Shown: piece by piece, positions 1 through 9,243 of the stretch
Layout of the letters: the number at the start of each line of letters is the position of its first letter
Numbering within the stretch: position 1 is the stretch's first letter
DNA from: Friedmanniella luteola
Lineage (GTDB): Bacteria > Actinomycetota > Actinomycetes > Propionibacteriales > Propionibacteriaceae
Length of the DNA: 64,000 nucleotides
Assembly (NCBI RefSeq): GCF_900105065.1
Contig: NZ_LT629749.1
Location: forward strand, 2,108,001-2,172,000
Direction: 5' to 3'
Program-made: the position numbers and the translations under genes
Notes under the pieces: generated by a model
What the model was told of the DNA's origin: nothing
The model's database searches: none
What the model saw: the letters and a program-made list of their open reading frames with translations, nothing else

Positions 1-172
1 GGGCACGATCACCCGCGACGACGGGAGCAAGCAGGTCACGGTGAACGGGCTGCCCGTCTACCTCTTCCAGAAGGACAAGGCGCCCGGCGACGTGACGGGG
101 CAGGGCGTCGGCAAGGTCTGGTACGTCGTCGCCCCCGACGGGAAGATGATCACCACCGCCGCGGGCAGCTGA
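1..172 (+). CDS. Secreted-repeat lipoprotein (Lipoprotein_15 / COG4315), 3' end only
   Basis: Only the last 56 codons are inside the window, read from base 2 to a TGA at 170-172. The visible peptide holds the family signature: an aromatic-rich LPVYLFQKDKAPGD stretch followed by GQGVGKVWYVVAPDGK, which is the Yx(F/W/Y)xxD-PGxxxG-W-PDG repeat of the secreted repeat of unknown function found in actinobacterial lipoproteins. No enzyme activity is established for the family. The N-terminal signal and lipobox must lie upstream of base 1. A strong hairpin follows immediately. Confidence 0.8.
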   Translation, partial: GTITRDDGSKQVTVNGLPVYLFQKDKAPGDVTGQGVGKVWYVVAPDGKMITTAAGS

Positions 173-178
173 CCGGCA

Positions 179-210
179 CGGGGCGGCGGGGCGCCGGCCC
201 CGCCGCCCCG
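179..210. terminator. Bidirectional hairpin terminator
   Basis: A perfect 14-bp GC stem (179-192 with 197-210) and a 4-base GCCG loop sit between two convergent genes, 6 bases past the first stop codon and 5 bases before the second gene's end. There is no T-tract, as is usual in high-GC genomes. Confidence 0.75.
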
Positions 211-215
211 ACGGC

Positions 216-1364
216 TCAGCGGTGGTGCTCCTGCACCACGTCGGCCCCGTCGTCCACCCCGTCGAGCCAGGCCGACGCCGGGCCGGCCAGGCCGAGAGCG
301 CCGACCGCGACCACGGCCACGAGGGCCAGCGCCAGGGCGTGCGCCCCGACGGCGGCCCGCTCGGGCCGCCCCGCGCGGCGGAGCAGGACGAGGGCGGCGA
401 CCAGCGTGCCCACCTCCAGGAGGCAGGCCACCACGTCGGCCAGACCGACCGCCTCCGGCGCCCCGGCCTCGGGACCGAACGGCAGCCCCGCCGTCCGGGA
501 CACCGTCCACACCACCAGCGGGACCGCCGACACGACGACCGCGGCCAGCAGCGCGGCGCGCTGGCGGGGCTGGAACAGGCGGTCGGCCACGGCGACCTCC
601 GCCACGGCCAGCAGGAGGAAGAACACCGCCGCGCCCAGCCACTCGCGCAGGTGCTCGGGGATGACCGCCGCGTGGATGGCGGCGCTGGCGAGCAGCCCGG
701 TGGCCAGCAGCACCCGGACGTCCCGGGTCCAGCTGCCCGCGGTGGCCGGAGCGCCGGACCTCCGGACGCGCGGACCGGTCGTGGCGACCCGGAGCCGGCC
801 GCCGGCCATCGCGACCAGCCAGCCGACGAGCACCACGTTGGTCGCCAGCAGCGCGGCAGCGGCGTAGCCCACTGCGCGGACGTGGGCCGCGACGGTGGCC
901 GACCGCTGGAGGTCCAGGCAGGTGCTGCTGCAGTCGTGCCCCATGCCGGGCATCGCCTGCATCAGCGTCAGCTGCTCGGCCTGGAGGTGGTAGTCGTAGG
1001 CCGCGCTGACGGCGCTCAGCCCGACGGCCGTGACGGTGGCCGCGACGGCGACCAGCAGCCCCGTGACCACCAGGGCCCGCCGGGACCGCAGCTCCGCGCC
1101 GTAGCGTCGGAACGCGAGGGTGAGGGCCGCCAGGACGGCCAGGACGAAGGCCGGCAGCATCAGCGCCGTGGTGCGCCAGTAGCTGGTGAACGGCTCCTGC
1201 GTCCGCGAGATGGCGCCGACGGCACCGCGCAGGGACGTCATCCAGAAGCCGTCCGCGGCCGCCAGCACGACGGCCAGCAGCAGCACGGTCGGCCAGGCGA
1301 CGCCTGGTCGGGTGGGACGCGGGTCGGCCTGAGCCGACGGCGGGGTGGTGGTGAGAGCAGTCAT
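216..1364 (-). CDS. Multi-pass integral membrane protein beside multicopper oxidase
   Basis: This 382-residue protein has eight or nine hydrophobic spans, the first near residues 22-40 and the last near 340-365. A loop after the third span carries a small GMGHDCSSTC cluster with Met, His and Cys residues that could bind metal. I do not recognise a named family. It lies 102 bases downstream of, and on the same strand as, the multicopper oxidase, so a common role in copper handling or in the oxidase's membrane partner is an inference from position only. The start is an ATG at 1364. Confidence 0.7.
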   Translation of the reverse strand: MTALTTTPPSAQADPRPTRPGVAWPTVLLLAVVLAAADGFWMTSLRGAVGAISRTQEPFTSYWRTTALMLPAFVLAVLAALTLAFRRYGAELRSRRALVVTGLLVAVAATVTAVGLSAVSAAYDYHLQAEQLTLMQAMPGMGHDCSSTCLDLQRSATVAAHVRAVGYAAAALLATNVVLVGWLVAMAGGRLRVATTGPRVRRSGAPATAGSWTRDVRVLLATGLLASAAIHAAVIPEHLREWLGAAVFFLLLAVAEVAVADRLFQPRQRAALLAAVVVSAVPLVVWTVSRTAGLPFGPEAGAPEAVGLADVVACLLEVGTLVAALVLLRRAGRPERAAVGAHALALALVAVVAVGALGLAGPASAWLDGVDDGADVVQEHHR

Positions 1365-1466
1365 CCTCGAACTCGTCTCTGGGTAGGGGCGGTGCGGCCC
1401 GGGCGTCGCGCCCGGGCCGCACCGACGGAAGGCCGGTGTCCTCGGCTCGCAGCGAGCCGGCCGCCC

Positions 1467-3816
1467 CTACGGGGTGATCTCCCAGCCGAACATCATGGCG
1501 TGGTCCTCGTGGGCCAGGTTGTGGCAGTGACCCACGTACGGGCCGGTGAAGTCCCGGAAGCCGCGGTAGATCATCACGGACTCGCTCGGGTCGAGGGCCA
1601 CCAGGTCCTCGCGGGAGTAGTCCTCGGGACGCCCCTTGTCGGCGCCCCGCGCGGTGACGTCCCTGCCGTTGCGCATGACCGTCCGGTGCTCCTCCATGTG
1701 GAGGTGGAACGGGTGCACCCAGCCGCCGCCGCCGTTCTTGATCTCCCAGATGTTGAAGCTGCCCAGCTTCTGCGTCGCGGGGAGGGTCTTGCCGAGCGGG
1801 TTCTTCATGCTGGTGGCGGGCTTGGAGGGGTCGAACGGCTTGCCGTTGATCAACCACTCGGTCTCACCGATGGTGTTGCCCCGCTGGACCTCGAAGACCA
1901 GCCGGTTGTCCAGCATGGTCTTCCAGTTGCTGGGCAGCGGCGGGATGTCCCGCAGCTTCTTGTCGGGGGTGGGCATGACGCTGTTGTCGGGCGCGTCGTC
2001 GCCGATGACGAACTTGATGATCGGCACCTTGTACTTCGCGTCCGGGGAGAAGCGGTTCGACGCCGCCCACATGCGTCCGTCGGGCATCTTCATCGTGTTG
2101 GTCAGGTAGATGACGTCGCCCTTCTTGGTGGGGCTGCCGTCCTGGTAGCGGGTGAAGTCGATGATCATCTCCCGCCGCTTGGCCGGCCAGAGCTCGAAGT
2201 TGTCCCGCTCCACCGCGAACGGCAGCAGGCCGCCGTCAGAGGCGATCTGGGTGAACTTCATGCACTGCTGGCCGTCCGGGATGCGGTACTGGCCCTGCAG
2301 CTCGTCGCCGGAGTAGCCCAGCGAGATCGCCGTCTTCGGACCCTGCGTCGAGCTCATCAGCTTGAAGTCGTAGATCCGGGCGATCGAGGCGTCCAGGAAC
2401 CGGAAGCGGTACTTGCGGCGCTTCACCTCCATGACCGGGAACGCGGTGCCGTTGACGGTCATGACGTCCCCGACGAACCCGTGGTTGGGGAAGTGCTTGT
2501 AGAAGGTCTTGCCCCACCACTCGGGGTGCGCCTTCGGGTTGTTGGCGTCGGGGAACTCGCCCTCGGTGTCGTGGATGTCCTTGTGGGTGGTCACCCCGTC
2601 GTCGAAGCGGAAGTCGGAGAACGCCAGCGGGACGTCGTACTCCACGTCGAAGGAGCCGTCGGAGTTGTCGGTCCGGACGCCGGGCAGCCGCAGCCCCTGG
2701 CGCTCGTCCCCGCCGTCGAGCATGCCCTGGGGTCCGCCGGAGGCCGAGTAGTCCTTGGGGTCGTAGATCGGGTACAGCCCGACGAGACCCTTGTAGACGT
2801 TGGAGCCGGTCTGGTCCATCCGGTGGTCGTGGAACCAGAAGAAGCTCTGCTTCTCGCGGTCGTCGCCGCCGGCCCGCCCAGTTGAGGTAGAGATTGTCGA
2901 CGAACTCCCCGGGCAGGTAGCCCGTGCGGTTGGACACGGATCCGTCCTTCAGCTTCATCCGCATCGTGTAGTGCGGGTTGCCGTCGCTCTCCGGCGCCGT
3001 GTGCCCGTTGTGCAGGTGGGTCAGGAACGAGTGGTCGTGCGTGCCGAAGTCCTGCCGGTCGAGGTTGCCGGGGTTGTCGTCCAGGTGGTTCTCGAACCGG
3101 ACCAGGCAGGGCTTGCCGTACTCGGCGTTGATCCTGGGCAGGGTCCCGTCGGTGGTGCCGCCGAAGATGTACCGGGTGCTCGCCGGCATCCTCCGCCTCG
3201 TCCCCGCCGCGTACGTCTTGCCGTCGGCGTCGAAGGAGGCGATGGGCCGGCCGTTCTTGTCGATCGGCAGCACCTCCGACGTGGTGAACGAGTGCGGCGC
3301 GACCTTGACGTCCAGCTTGTAGACGACGGGGTCCGGGGAGCCGACGTCGGTCGACCACTTCTGGTGGCGCTCGCACTCGAGGGAGTTCTGCTGGCCGAAG
3401 CCCGGTCCGGGCGGCTGCTTCCAGTTGCTGAAGACCCCCTGGTCCAGGGGCTTCTCGGCCTTCGGCACCTTGAGCTCGTCCTTGAACGGCTCGAGGATCA
3501 GCGGGCTGGTCGGGAACACCTCGAGGTAGACGAGGTCGGTGATCGCCGTCGCCGCGGCGGCGAAGATCCCGTCGGGGGACAGCAGCCCCCGCGTCGCCAG
3601 GGCGGGGCCCACGGTGGTGCTGGCCGCGGTCATCGCGATGCCGGTGGCCCCCAAGGCGCCGAGCCGCAGCGCGGTCCGACGGGTGACGTTGCCCGTCGGC
3701 TCCGCCGGGAGCGGGTCGAGGGCGGCGAAGCCCGGGTCGCCGGGGAGCAGCAGTCCGGCCGGCGGTCCGGCGTCGCTGCGGTGGTCAGCTGCTGGCCGTT
3801 CCAGCTCTGTGCTCAT
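1467..3816 (-). pseudogene. Tat-exported multicopper oxidase, broken by one frameshift
   Basis: The N-terminal frame runs from the ATG at 3816 (CAGGAG Shine-Dalgarno) and carries a Tat motif, TRRTALRLG, at residues 45-53, then the first copper motif HLHNGH. At 2866-2879 the frame is lost at a CG-rich run; the other frame continues with FWFHDHR, HPFHLHMEEH and the C-terminal type-1 motif GHCHNLAHEDHAMM, ending at 1467. Together the pieces give about 780 residues with all four copper-binding motif blocks of multicopper oxidases (laccase/CotA-like). One surplus base explains everything, so this may be a sequencing error in an intact gene rather than a true pseudogene. The product would oxidise Cu(I), Mn(II) or phenolics outside the membrane. 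Confidence 0.85.
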
Positions 3817-4182
3817 CTCGTGGCTCCTGGTGAGTGCGTGGTGGCGGTGGCGCGGACCTGCGGCGCGCCGGGTGGCGGGGAGGTCCGGACTCCGGGGCGG
3901 GCGTTGGGGGCATCGGACCGGCCCCGCCCCAGAGCGTCGGGGGGCCGGCTGTCGGGGACGTCGGCTGCAGGCATCGGGCCCCCTCCTGGGGAGTGGGGGC
4001 CCGCAGGGAGCCCGGGAGGTCGACCGTCGCCGGTCCGTGCCCCGATCTTCGGTCGAGGGGCGGGTGGGCCGCTGCCCTCACGCGGGGGGGCGCCGGGCAC
4101 CCCATTTGGGAGGTGTCGACTCCGCCACCGCGGTCGGCCCGCGGTCCGCCCGCGGCGCTCGACCCACCACTACGCTCACCCC
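3817..4182. other. Intergenic region between divergent genes
   Basis: This 366-base gap separates the oxidase (leftward) from the DUF2200 gene (rightward). It is extremely GC-rich with runs of G and C. Apart from the Shine-Dalgarno of the oxidase and the -10 box of the DUF2200 gene, I see no convincing reading frame or repeat. Confidence 0.5.
4171..4176 (+). promoter_or_regulatory. -10 box of a probable leaderless transcript
   Basis: TACGCT fits TANNNT and ends 6 bases before the GTG at 4183, so transcription would begin at or next to the start codon. No Shine-Dalgarno sequence is present. Confidence 0.5.
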
Positions 4183-4524
4183 GTGAGCAGGATCTTCACG
4201 ACCAGCGTCGCCGCGGTCTACCCGCACTACGTGACGAAGGCCGAGCGGAAGGGCCGCACGCAGGCCGACGTCGACCGGGTGATCGGCTGGCTCACCGGGT
4301 TCAGCCAGGCCGAGCTGGCGGACCACCTGGCCGCCGGCACGACGTTCGCGGACTTCTTCGCGGCGGCCCGGCTCAACCCGGCGGCGTCCGCCATCACGGG
4401 CGTCGTCTGCGGGATCCGCGTGGAGGACGTCGAGGACCCGCTCATGCAGAAGATCCGCTACCTCGACAAGCTGGTCGACGAGCTCGCGCGCGGTAGGTCG
4501 ATGGACAAGGTGCTGCGGGGCTGA
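4183..4524 (+). CDS. DUF2200 family protein
   Basis: The 113-residue product matches the DUF2200 pattern along its full length: [17 protein letters not shown] near the start, a VIGWLTGF segment, [18 protein letters not shown] in the middle, and the [18 protein letters not shown] ending. The family is small, cytosolic and of unknown biochemical role. The GTG start was chosen because it gives the family's usual N-terminus and lies 6 bases after a -10 box. The gene stands alone between the divergent oxidase and a convergent transporter. Confidence 0.85.
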   Translation: MSRIFTTSVAAVYPHYVTKAERKGRTQADVDRVIGWLTGFSQAELADHLAAGTTFADFFAAARLNPAASAITGVVCGIRVEDVEDPLMQKIRYLDKLVDELARGRSMDKVLRG

Positions 4525-4539
4525 GGCGGCGCGGCCGCC
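4525..4539. terminator. Short GC hairpin after DUF2200 gene
   Basis: GGCGGC, a 3-base loop and GCCGCC directly follow the stop codon. It is a weak 6-bp stem placed between convergent genes. Confidence 0.35.
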
Positions 4540-4551
4540 CCGGGCGGGTGG

Positions 4552-5778
4552 CTAGGGCCGGCGGGTGAGGGCGCGCGGCTGGGCGACGGCCTGCAGCAGC
4601 AGCCCGACGGCGGCCACCACGCACAGCAGGGCGGGGACCAGGAAGACGCCGGGCACACCCAGCCAGGCCACCCCGAGGCCGCCGGCGACCCCCCCGATCG
4701 CGCCCGCGAACCGGATGGCGGAGAAGTAGAGGGAGGAGGCCATGCCGATCCCGTCCGGGTAGAGCTCGTGGGCGACCGTGATGCCGATCCCGCCGAGGGT
4801 CGCCCACATCGCCGCGTTGAGCAGCGTCGCCCCGATCAGCACCAGCTCGCTGCCGCCGACCATGAACCCCAGGTTCGCCACGACGCCCAGCAGGACGTTC
4901 GCCACGACCAGCCGGTGGGCGCCGAACCGGTCGGCCAGCAGGCCCATGAGCGGGATGAGCACGAGCATCCCGACGGACTGCGTCGAGATCACCAGCCCGC
5001 GCAGCCAGTCCGGCGTCCCCAGCTGGAGCTCCATGTAGATCGGCAGGTAGGCGAACTTGACGGTGTCCCCGCACATCGCCAGCACCCCGAGGCCGAGGAA
5101 GACCACCAGGGGCACGATGCTGGTGCGCCGCGACGGGTCCGGGCTCACGGTGCCGTCCGCGCCGACCAGGTGGTCGGGGACGACGCGCGCGACCCGCTGC
5201 CCGAGCACCGGGAGGGCCTGCACGAGCGTGCAGACCCCGGCCGCGACCAGGGTCACCCGGAGCCCCGCCACACCGCCCACCACGCTGCCGACCAGCGGTC
5301 CGGTCATGAAGCCGGCGCTGAACCCGAGCCGGACGGTGGACATCACCCGGTTGTCGGCGCCGGTGGGCTCGAGGGTCAGCTGGTCGCGGACGGCGGCGAA
5401 GATCAGCGAGCCGGTCGCGCCGGCGAACCCGAGGACCGTGAGGTTCACCGCGAAGGCCATCCACACCTCGGTCGCGAACGCCATCGCCACCCAGCCGAGC
5501 AGTCCCACCACGGCGCCGACCTTGAAGAGGCTGAGCCGGTCGGTCATCCGGTCCGACCACCGGCCGACCAGGAAGCCCAGCCCGGGTGCGGCCAGGTTGG
5601 TGAGGAAGAACAGGCCGGCCACCGGCAGGGACGCGCCGAGGTCCTGCACCAGGAACAGGGAGAGCTGGGGCATCGCGATCGAGAGGCCCAGCCCGCCGAA
5701 GAACAGGCTGACGACCGCCCGCCGGTACAGCCTGGTCCCCAGCACCACGCCGAGCGTCGAGCCCGACCTCGTCAGCAC
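4552..5778 (-). CDS. MFS transporter, sugar-efflux (SET)-like
   Basis: The 408-residue protein has twelve hydrophobic segments. The second cytoplasmic loop carries GRWSDRMTDR, an MFS motif-A variant, and a second copy, GLLADRFGAHR, lies after the seventh span. MPQLSLFLVQDLGAS in the first span and the late SLYFSAIRFAGAIGG segment resemble SetA/SetB sugar-efflux transporters. The likely role is proton-driven export of a sugar or drug across the inner membrane; the substrate cannot be read from sequence. The GTG at 5778 is preferred because sequence upstream loses membrane-protein character. An internal GTG about ten codons later is an alternative. Confidence 0.75.
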   Translation of the reverse strand: MLTRSGSTLGVVLGTRLYRRAVVSLFFGGLGLSIAMPQLSLFLVQDLGASLPVAGLFFLTNLAAPGLGFLVGRWSDRMTDRLSLFKVGAVVGLLGWVAMAFATEVWMAFAVNLTVLGFAGATGSLIFAAVRDQLTLEPTGADNRVMSTVRLGFSAGFMTGPLVGSVVGGVAGLRVTLVAAGVCTLVQALPVLGQRVARVVPDHLVGADGTVSPDPSRRTSIVPLVVFLGLGVLAMCGDTVKFAYLPIYMELQLGTPDWLRGLVISTQSVGMLVLIPLMGLLADRFGAHRLVVANVLLGVVANLGFMVGGSELVLIGATLLNAAMWATLGGIGITVAHELYPDGIGMASSLYFSAIRFAGAIGGVAGGLGVAWLGVPGVFLVPALLCVVAAVGLLLQAVAQPRALTRRP

Positions 5779-5864
5779 GGCTTGGTCGGGCACCGGGCAG
5801 GGTAGTCGTCGCCGGCCGGGAACCGGTGCAGGCCCCGACCGCGACCGCGGGGCGCGGGACCGGT

Positions 5865-6086
5865 TCAGCGCTGGCCCGGGCACCAGCCGTCGGAGGTGAC
5901 GCTGGCCGGCCCGCCGGCGTCGGGCAGGGCGAGGTGCCCGTGCAGCTCCCCGTCGGCGGACCAGTGCAGCACGTCCTCGAGCCAGGGCCGGTCGATCAGC
6001 CGGCGCCGTTCGTGCAGCCTCTTGTACTGCGTCCAGTACCGCTGCAGCACGCGGCGCGGGTGGTGCGGTCGGCTCACGGTGGTCAT
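5865..6086 (-). CDS. Small hypothetical protein, 73 residues
   Basis: The ATG at 6086 is preceded by GGAGAGGAGACCGAGG, a strong ribosome-binding site, which favours it over an upstream in-frame ATG at 6146. The peptide is basic at its N-terminus (RPHHPRRVLQRYWTQYKRLHERRR) and has a WSADGELHGHLALPD stretch in the second half. No transmembrane segment, signal peptide or known motif is visible, and I do not recognise the family. It precedes the MFS gene on the same strand by 86 bases and could be co-transcribed with it. Confidence 0.5.
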   Translation of the reverse strand: MTTVSRPHHPRRVLQRYWTQYKRLHERRRLIDRPWLEDVLHWSADGELHGHLALPDAGGPASVTSDGWCPGQR

Positions 6087-6268
6087 CCTCGGTCTCCTCT
6101 CCCGGGTGGTGACCCCAGCCTGCGTCTGAGGTGGGCGGCCCGGCATGGGGCGTTCGCCTCATCTTCGGGGCACGCCGGGCACGGGCGGGCGTCTGAGGTG
6201 GCCGGGCGCGACGACCGCCACCGTCGCGGGCGCCGGAACTGTCGGTGGTGGCTGGCACGATCCCGGCC

Positions 6269-6826
6269 ATGACGGAGTCCCGCCCCCCGCTCACCGACGA
6301 GCTGTCCGGCCCCGAGCTGCTGCGCTGGTACTGGACGCGGGCGGAGCTCTTGCGCTTCGCCCGGGCGTCGGGCCTGGACGCCTCCGGGGACAAGCAGGCG
6401 CTGACGGCGAAGGTCGCCGCCCACCTCGACGGCGCACCGGCCCCCCGGGCAGCCCCCCGCCGCCCGCCGCCGCCGCCCCCGCTGCCCGAGCCGCTGTCCC
6501 CGGACACCGTGATCCCGGCCGGTCAACGGTGCACCCAGCAGCTGCGACGCCACCTCACGGCCGTGGTCGGGCCCTCGTTCCGCTTCGACGCCGCGATGCG
6601 GGACTTCGTCGCCGGTGGTGCCGGGAGGACCCTCGGCGCGGCGGCCGACCACTGGTCCCGGACCCGTGGGCGGCCCCGGCCCGCGATCGGGGCCCAGTTC
6701 GAGCTCAACCGGTTCCTCCGGGACTGGCACCACGACCACCCCGCCGGGACCCGCGCCGAGGCGCTCGAGGCGTGGCAGGTGCGCCGGGCCCTGCCCGTGG
6801 AGGCCTGGACCGCGCCGAGGCCCTGA
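6269..6826 (+). CDS. SAP-like domain protein with DUF6434
   Basis: The 185-residue protein starts with a SAP-like helix-extension-helix region (residues 5-55: LTDELSGPELLRWYWTR, LRFARASGLDASGDKQAL), then a proline-rich linker, then a domain beginning FRFDAAMRDFV and containing TLGAAADHW and FELNRFLRDWHHDHP, which matches the DUF6434 region often paired with SAP. SAP domains usually bind DNA or RNA; no enzymatic residues are apparent. The ATG at 6269 was chosen over one eight codons upstream because the family normally begins close to the SAP domain. Confidence 0.65.
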   Translation: MTESRPPLTDELSGPELLRWYWTRAELLRFARASGLDASGDKQALTAKVAAHLDGAPAPRAAPRRPPPPPPLPEPLSPDTVIPAGQRCTQQLRRHLTAVVGPSFRFDAAMRDFVAGGAGRTLGAAADHWSRTRGRPRPAIGAQFELNRFLRDWHHDHPAGTRAEALEAWQVRRALPVEAWTAPRP

Positions 6827-6872
6827 CGGGCGGTGGCTCCGGGCGTCAGCCGGTGCGACCCCGGTCGCGCGG

Positions 6873-7182
6873 TCAACGGCGGGGCGGGGCGGTCCGAGCG
6901 AGGCCGCTCCCCAGGAGCGCGGTGGACGGCAGCCGCAGCTCCCCACCCGCGTACCGCTCCTGCGCCAGCCGGCGGTCGGCCTCCTGCAGGCGCTCCCGGA
7001 CCGGCGGCGGTTGCGCCCGGTCGACCCGGCCGGTGGTCGCGACACCGACGCCGGAGGTCCTCGGGGTCGATCCGGAGGACCCCAGCGCAGCTCGCGCACC
7101 ACGACGTCGTCGAGCCCCGCCTCGGCCAGCACCCGCCCCGGGCCGGCGACGGTGCAGCACCGGTCCCCGTCCTCCGGCACCG
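6873..7182 (-). pseudogene. C-terminal remnant of a SAM-dependent methyltransferase, frameshifted
   Basis: Reading leftward, one frame encodes GRVLAEAGLDDVVVRELRWGPPD up to about 7075. A second frame then gives VDRAQPPPVRERLQEADRR, YAGGELRLPSTALLGSGLA and a stop at 6873. Put together these are the last hundred or so residues typical of a small class-I methyltransferase: the final beta-strand AGL-DVVVRE, then a helix, then the LRLP-ALLASG tail. The SAM-binding half is missing because an intact acetyltransferase gene occupies the upstream side. I read it as a decayed 3' end; the assignment rests on pattern resemblance only. Confidence 0.5.
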
Positions 7183-7183
7183 G

Positions 7184-7747
7184 TCAGACCGGCCGGACGA
7201 CGGCGTGCAGCAGCATGTCGCGCCGCCGGCCGCCGATCTCCTGGTGGCTGCGCAGCCTCCCCTCGCAGACGTAGCCGGCGCGCTCCGCCGTCCGCACCGA
7301 CGCCCGGTTGTCCGGCTCGATGTACAGCTCCACCCGGTGCAGGGCGGGCAGGGTCCAGGCGAACGCGGTCAGCGCCGTCAGGGCGTCCGCCGCCAGGCCG
7401 TGACCGCGGTACCGCGGCGCGATGGCGTAGCCGGCGCTGGCCCGGCCGTGGGCGATCTCGGCGAGCCACAGCCCCGCTGAGCCGACGGCCTCACCGGTCG
7501 CGGCGTCGGCGACGGCGAAGGAGAACCCCCGCCCCTCCGACCACCGACCCCGGTTGCGCACGAGCCAGTCCCGGGCCTCCGCGCGGGTGGCCTCGGCCGG
7601 CAGCGAGCCGATCAGCGGCACGTAGGGGTCGGTGGCGAGGTCTCGGACCATCGGCTCGTCCGCGTCCACGCGGAACGCCCGCAGCAGCACCGCACCGGCC
7701 GCCGGCGGGTCGGCCGGCCACGGAGGCAGCGGTGCGGGCGGGAGCAC
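7184..7747 (-). CDS. GNAT family N-acetyltransferase (RimJ/RimL-like)
   Basis: The 187-residue protein has the GNAT fold signature: VGSAGLWL on strand 4, then YAIAPRYRGHGLAADAL, which holds the acetyl-CoA-binding R/Q-x-x-G-x-G/A motif, and the RimJ-type RVELYIEPDNRASVRTAERAGY segment. It probably transfers acetyl from acetyl-CoA to a peptide N-terminus or small amine; the acceptor is unknown. The start is a GTG at 7747, six bases after a -10-like TAGGGT, so the mRNA is probably leaderless. The methyltransferase remnant lies directly downstream. Confidence 0.85.
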   Translation of the reverse strand: MLPPAPLPPWPADPPAAGAVLLRAFRVDADEPMVRDLATDPYVPLIGSLPAEATRAEARDWLVRNRGRWSEGRGFSFAVADAATGEAVGSAGLWLAEIAHGRASAGYAIAPRYRGHGLAADALTALTAFAWTLPALHRVELYIEPDNRASVRTAERAGYVCEGRLRSHQEIGGRRRDMLLHAVVRPV

Positions 7748-7753
7748 AGCCGG

Positions 7754-7759
7754 ACCCTA
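7754..7759 (-). promoter_or_regulatory. -10 box of a probable leaderless transcript
   Basis: On the minus strand TAGGGT ends 6 bases before the GTG at 7747 of the acetyltransferase gene, and no Shine-Dalgarno lies between them. Confidence 0.5.
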
Positions 7760-7786
7760 CGCCCGCGCGACGGCCCCCTGCGCGCC

Positions 7787-9196
7787 TCAGCCCAGGGGTG
7801 CGACGTCGACGTCGGAGATGAACCCGGGGAAGCCGGGCGCCCTGGTCCCCGGCCAGCGGAGCACCAGCCCCAGGTCGGGTGGGGCGAGGTCGCCGCCCAG
7901 CCGGGCGTCGGCGACGGTGAGGCCGCCCTGGGCGTGCAGCCGGGCGCCGGTCTCCTCGAGCACGACGGAGAAGTCGACGACCCCTTCGGCCCCGGGCGCG
8001 ACCAGCGCCGGTGACGACGGGTCGGGGTCGTTCAGGGCGACGGCGGCCGCACCGTCCGCGTAGACCCAGCCGTGCAGCCGGCCGTCGCGTCGGACGACGA
8101 ACAGCAGGGCGTTCTGGCCGGGCTGCGCACCGTCGGTGAAGCTGCGGGTCATCGCGTGCTGGAGGAGCACGAGCCCGGCGTTCTCGCCCTGGTCGGTGGA
8201 CGGCCCGAAGTGGACCCGCATCGAGATCCGCACGGGGCGGGCCACCACGCCGGCCCAGGGGGCGCGCACGTAGGTGGGGGAGCCGGTCGGTGCGGTCCAC
8301 CCGAGCTTCCGGCCGGCGAGGCGGAGGCTCGGGGTGAGGACCTCGGCGCCGCCGGAGCGGTACGGCTTCCCCATCCCGAAGGGCCTGACCCCGTCGTCGA
8401 ACGGGTCACCGGACTGCACGGCGATCGAGTCGGTGGTGAGCCAGGCGTCGTTCGAGAAGATCCCGTCGCAGGCGAGCGCGACCGGTGTCGTCGCGTCGGC
8501 GACGGTGTCGGCGGTGAAGCCGAACACCTTGAGCCCGGCGGCCTGCAGGGCGGCGACCTCGGCTGTCGACCACCCGGTGAGGGCGGCCCCGACGAAGCCG
8601 ATCCCGGCGGCCAGCACCTGCTCGGGGGTCTGGACGGGGTAGCGGTGGGACAGGAACAGCGTCGGGATGCCGGCGGCCGCGACCTGCCGGGCGATGGTCC
8701 AGTCGAAGGTCTGGGCGATCACGCTGGGCGCGAGACCGCGGCGCAGGACGCCTTCGACGAAGACGGCGGCGCCCGCCGGGTCCTTCAGCTCGGGCACCAG
8801 CACGACCCGGCCACCCCACCGGTCCAGCACCTCGTCCCAGAAGATCGGTCGACCCTCGCGCCCCCCGGGGATCGCGGGCCGGATCCGCGCCCGCTGCCAC
8901 TCCGCCACCGTCTTCGTGCTCACGGGACCGGGCCCGATGCCGGTCATGGTCCGGTCGACCGTCGGGTCGTGGCAGGAGACGAGGGTCCGCCCGTCGGCGA
9001 GCAGCTGGAGGTCGAACTCCGGGACGAACCCCGAGGACACCGAGCCGGTCTTCGCCTCCCAGCTGTTCTCCGGGTAGATGTCCGGGCCGCCACGGTGGGA
9101 GAGGGTGAGGGGGTAGACCAGGTCGGCCACCCGGGTGGCGGCGGCCGCCGGCGGCCCCGGCTCCGCCCTCGTGCTCGCGTCGTCGGGTGTTCCCAC
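7787..9196 (-). CDS. Glycerophosphodiester phosphodiesterase family protein with C-terminal beta domain
   Basis: The 469-residue protein opens with the GDPD active-site pattern: LSHRGGPDIYPENSWEA (His and Glu), EFDLQLLADG (Glu-x-Asp) and SCHDPTVDRT (second His), followed by VPELKDP. The TIM-barrel part ends near residue 240. Residues of roughly 250-469 form a beta-rich extension of the kind that binds ligands or carbohydrate. No signal peptide is visible from the chosen GTG at 9196, which is unusual for an enzyme with an extra beta domain. Expected reaction: hydrolysis of glycerophosphodiesters to sn-glycerol-3-phosphate and an alcohol. Confidence 0.8.
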   Translation of the reverse strand: MGTPDDASTRAEPGPPAAAATRVADLVYPLTLSHRGGPDIYPENSWEAKTGSVSSGFVPEFDLQLLADGRTLVSCHDPTVDRTMTGIGPGPVSTKTVAEWQRARIRPAIPGGREGRPIFWDEVLDRWGGRVVLVPELKDPAGAAVFVEGVLRRGLAPSVIAQTFDWTIARQVAAAGIPTLFLSHRYPVQTPEQVLAAGIGFVGAALTGWSTAEVAALQAAGLKVFGFTADTVADATTPVALACDGIFSNDAWLTTDSIAVQSGDPFDDGVRPFGMGKPYRSGGAEVLTPSLRLAGRKLGWTAPTGSPTYVRAPWAGVVARPVRISMRVHFGPSTDQGENAGLVLLQHAMTRSFTDGAQPGQNALLFVVRRDGRLHGWVYADGAAAVALNDPDPSSPALVAPGAEGVVDFSVVLEETGARLHAQGGLTVADARLGGDLAPPDLGLVLRWPGTRAPGFPGFISDVDVAPLG

Positions 9197-9243
9197 AGCG
9201 TCATCCCTAGCAGACCGCGGCGGGCCCGGCGCAGCAGCGGCCG

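Noticed and set aside
222-2885. An 887-codon plus-strand open frame across the membrane protein and oxidase genes
   Set aside because: Low-complexity translation and full overlap with two genes that have clear motifs on the other strand.
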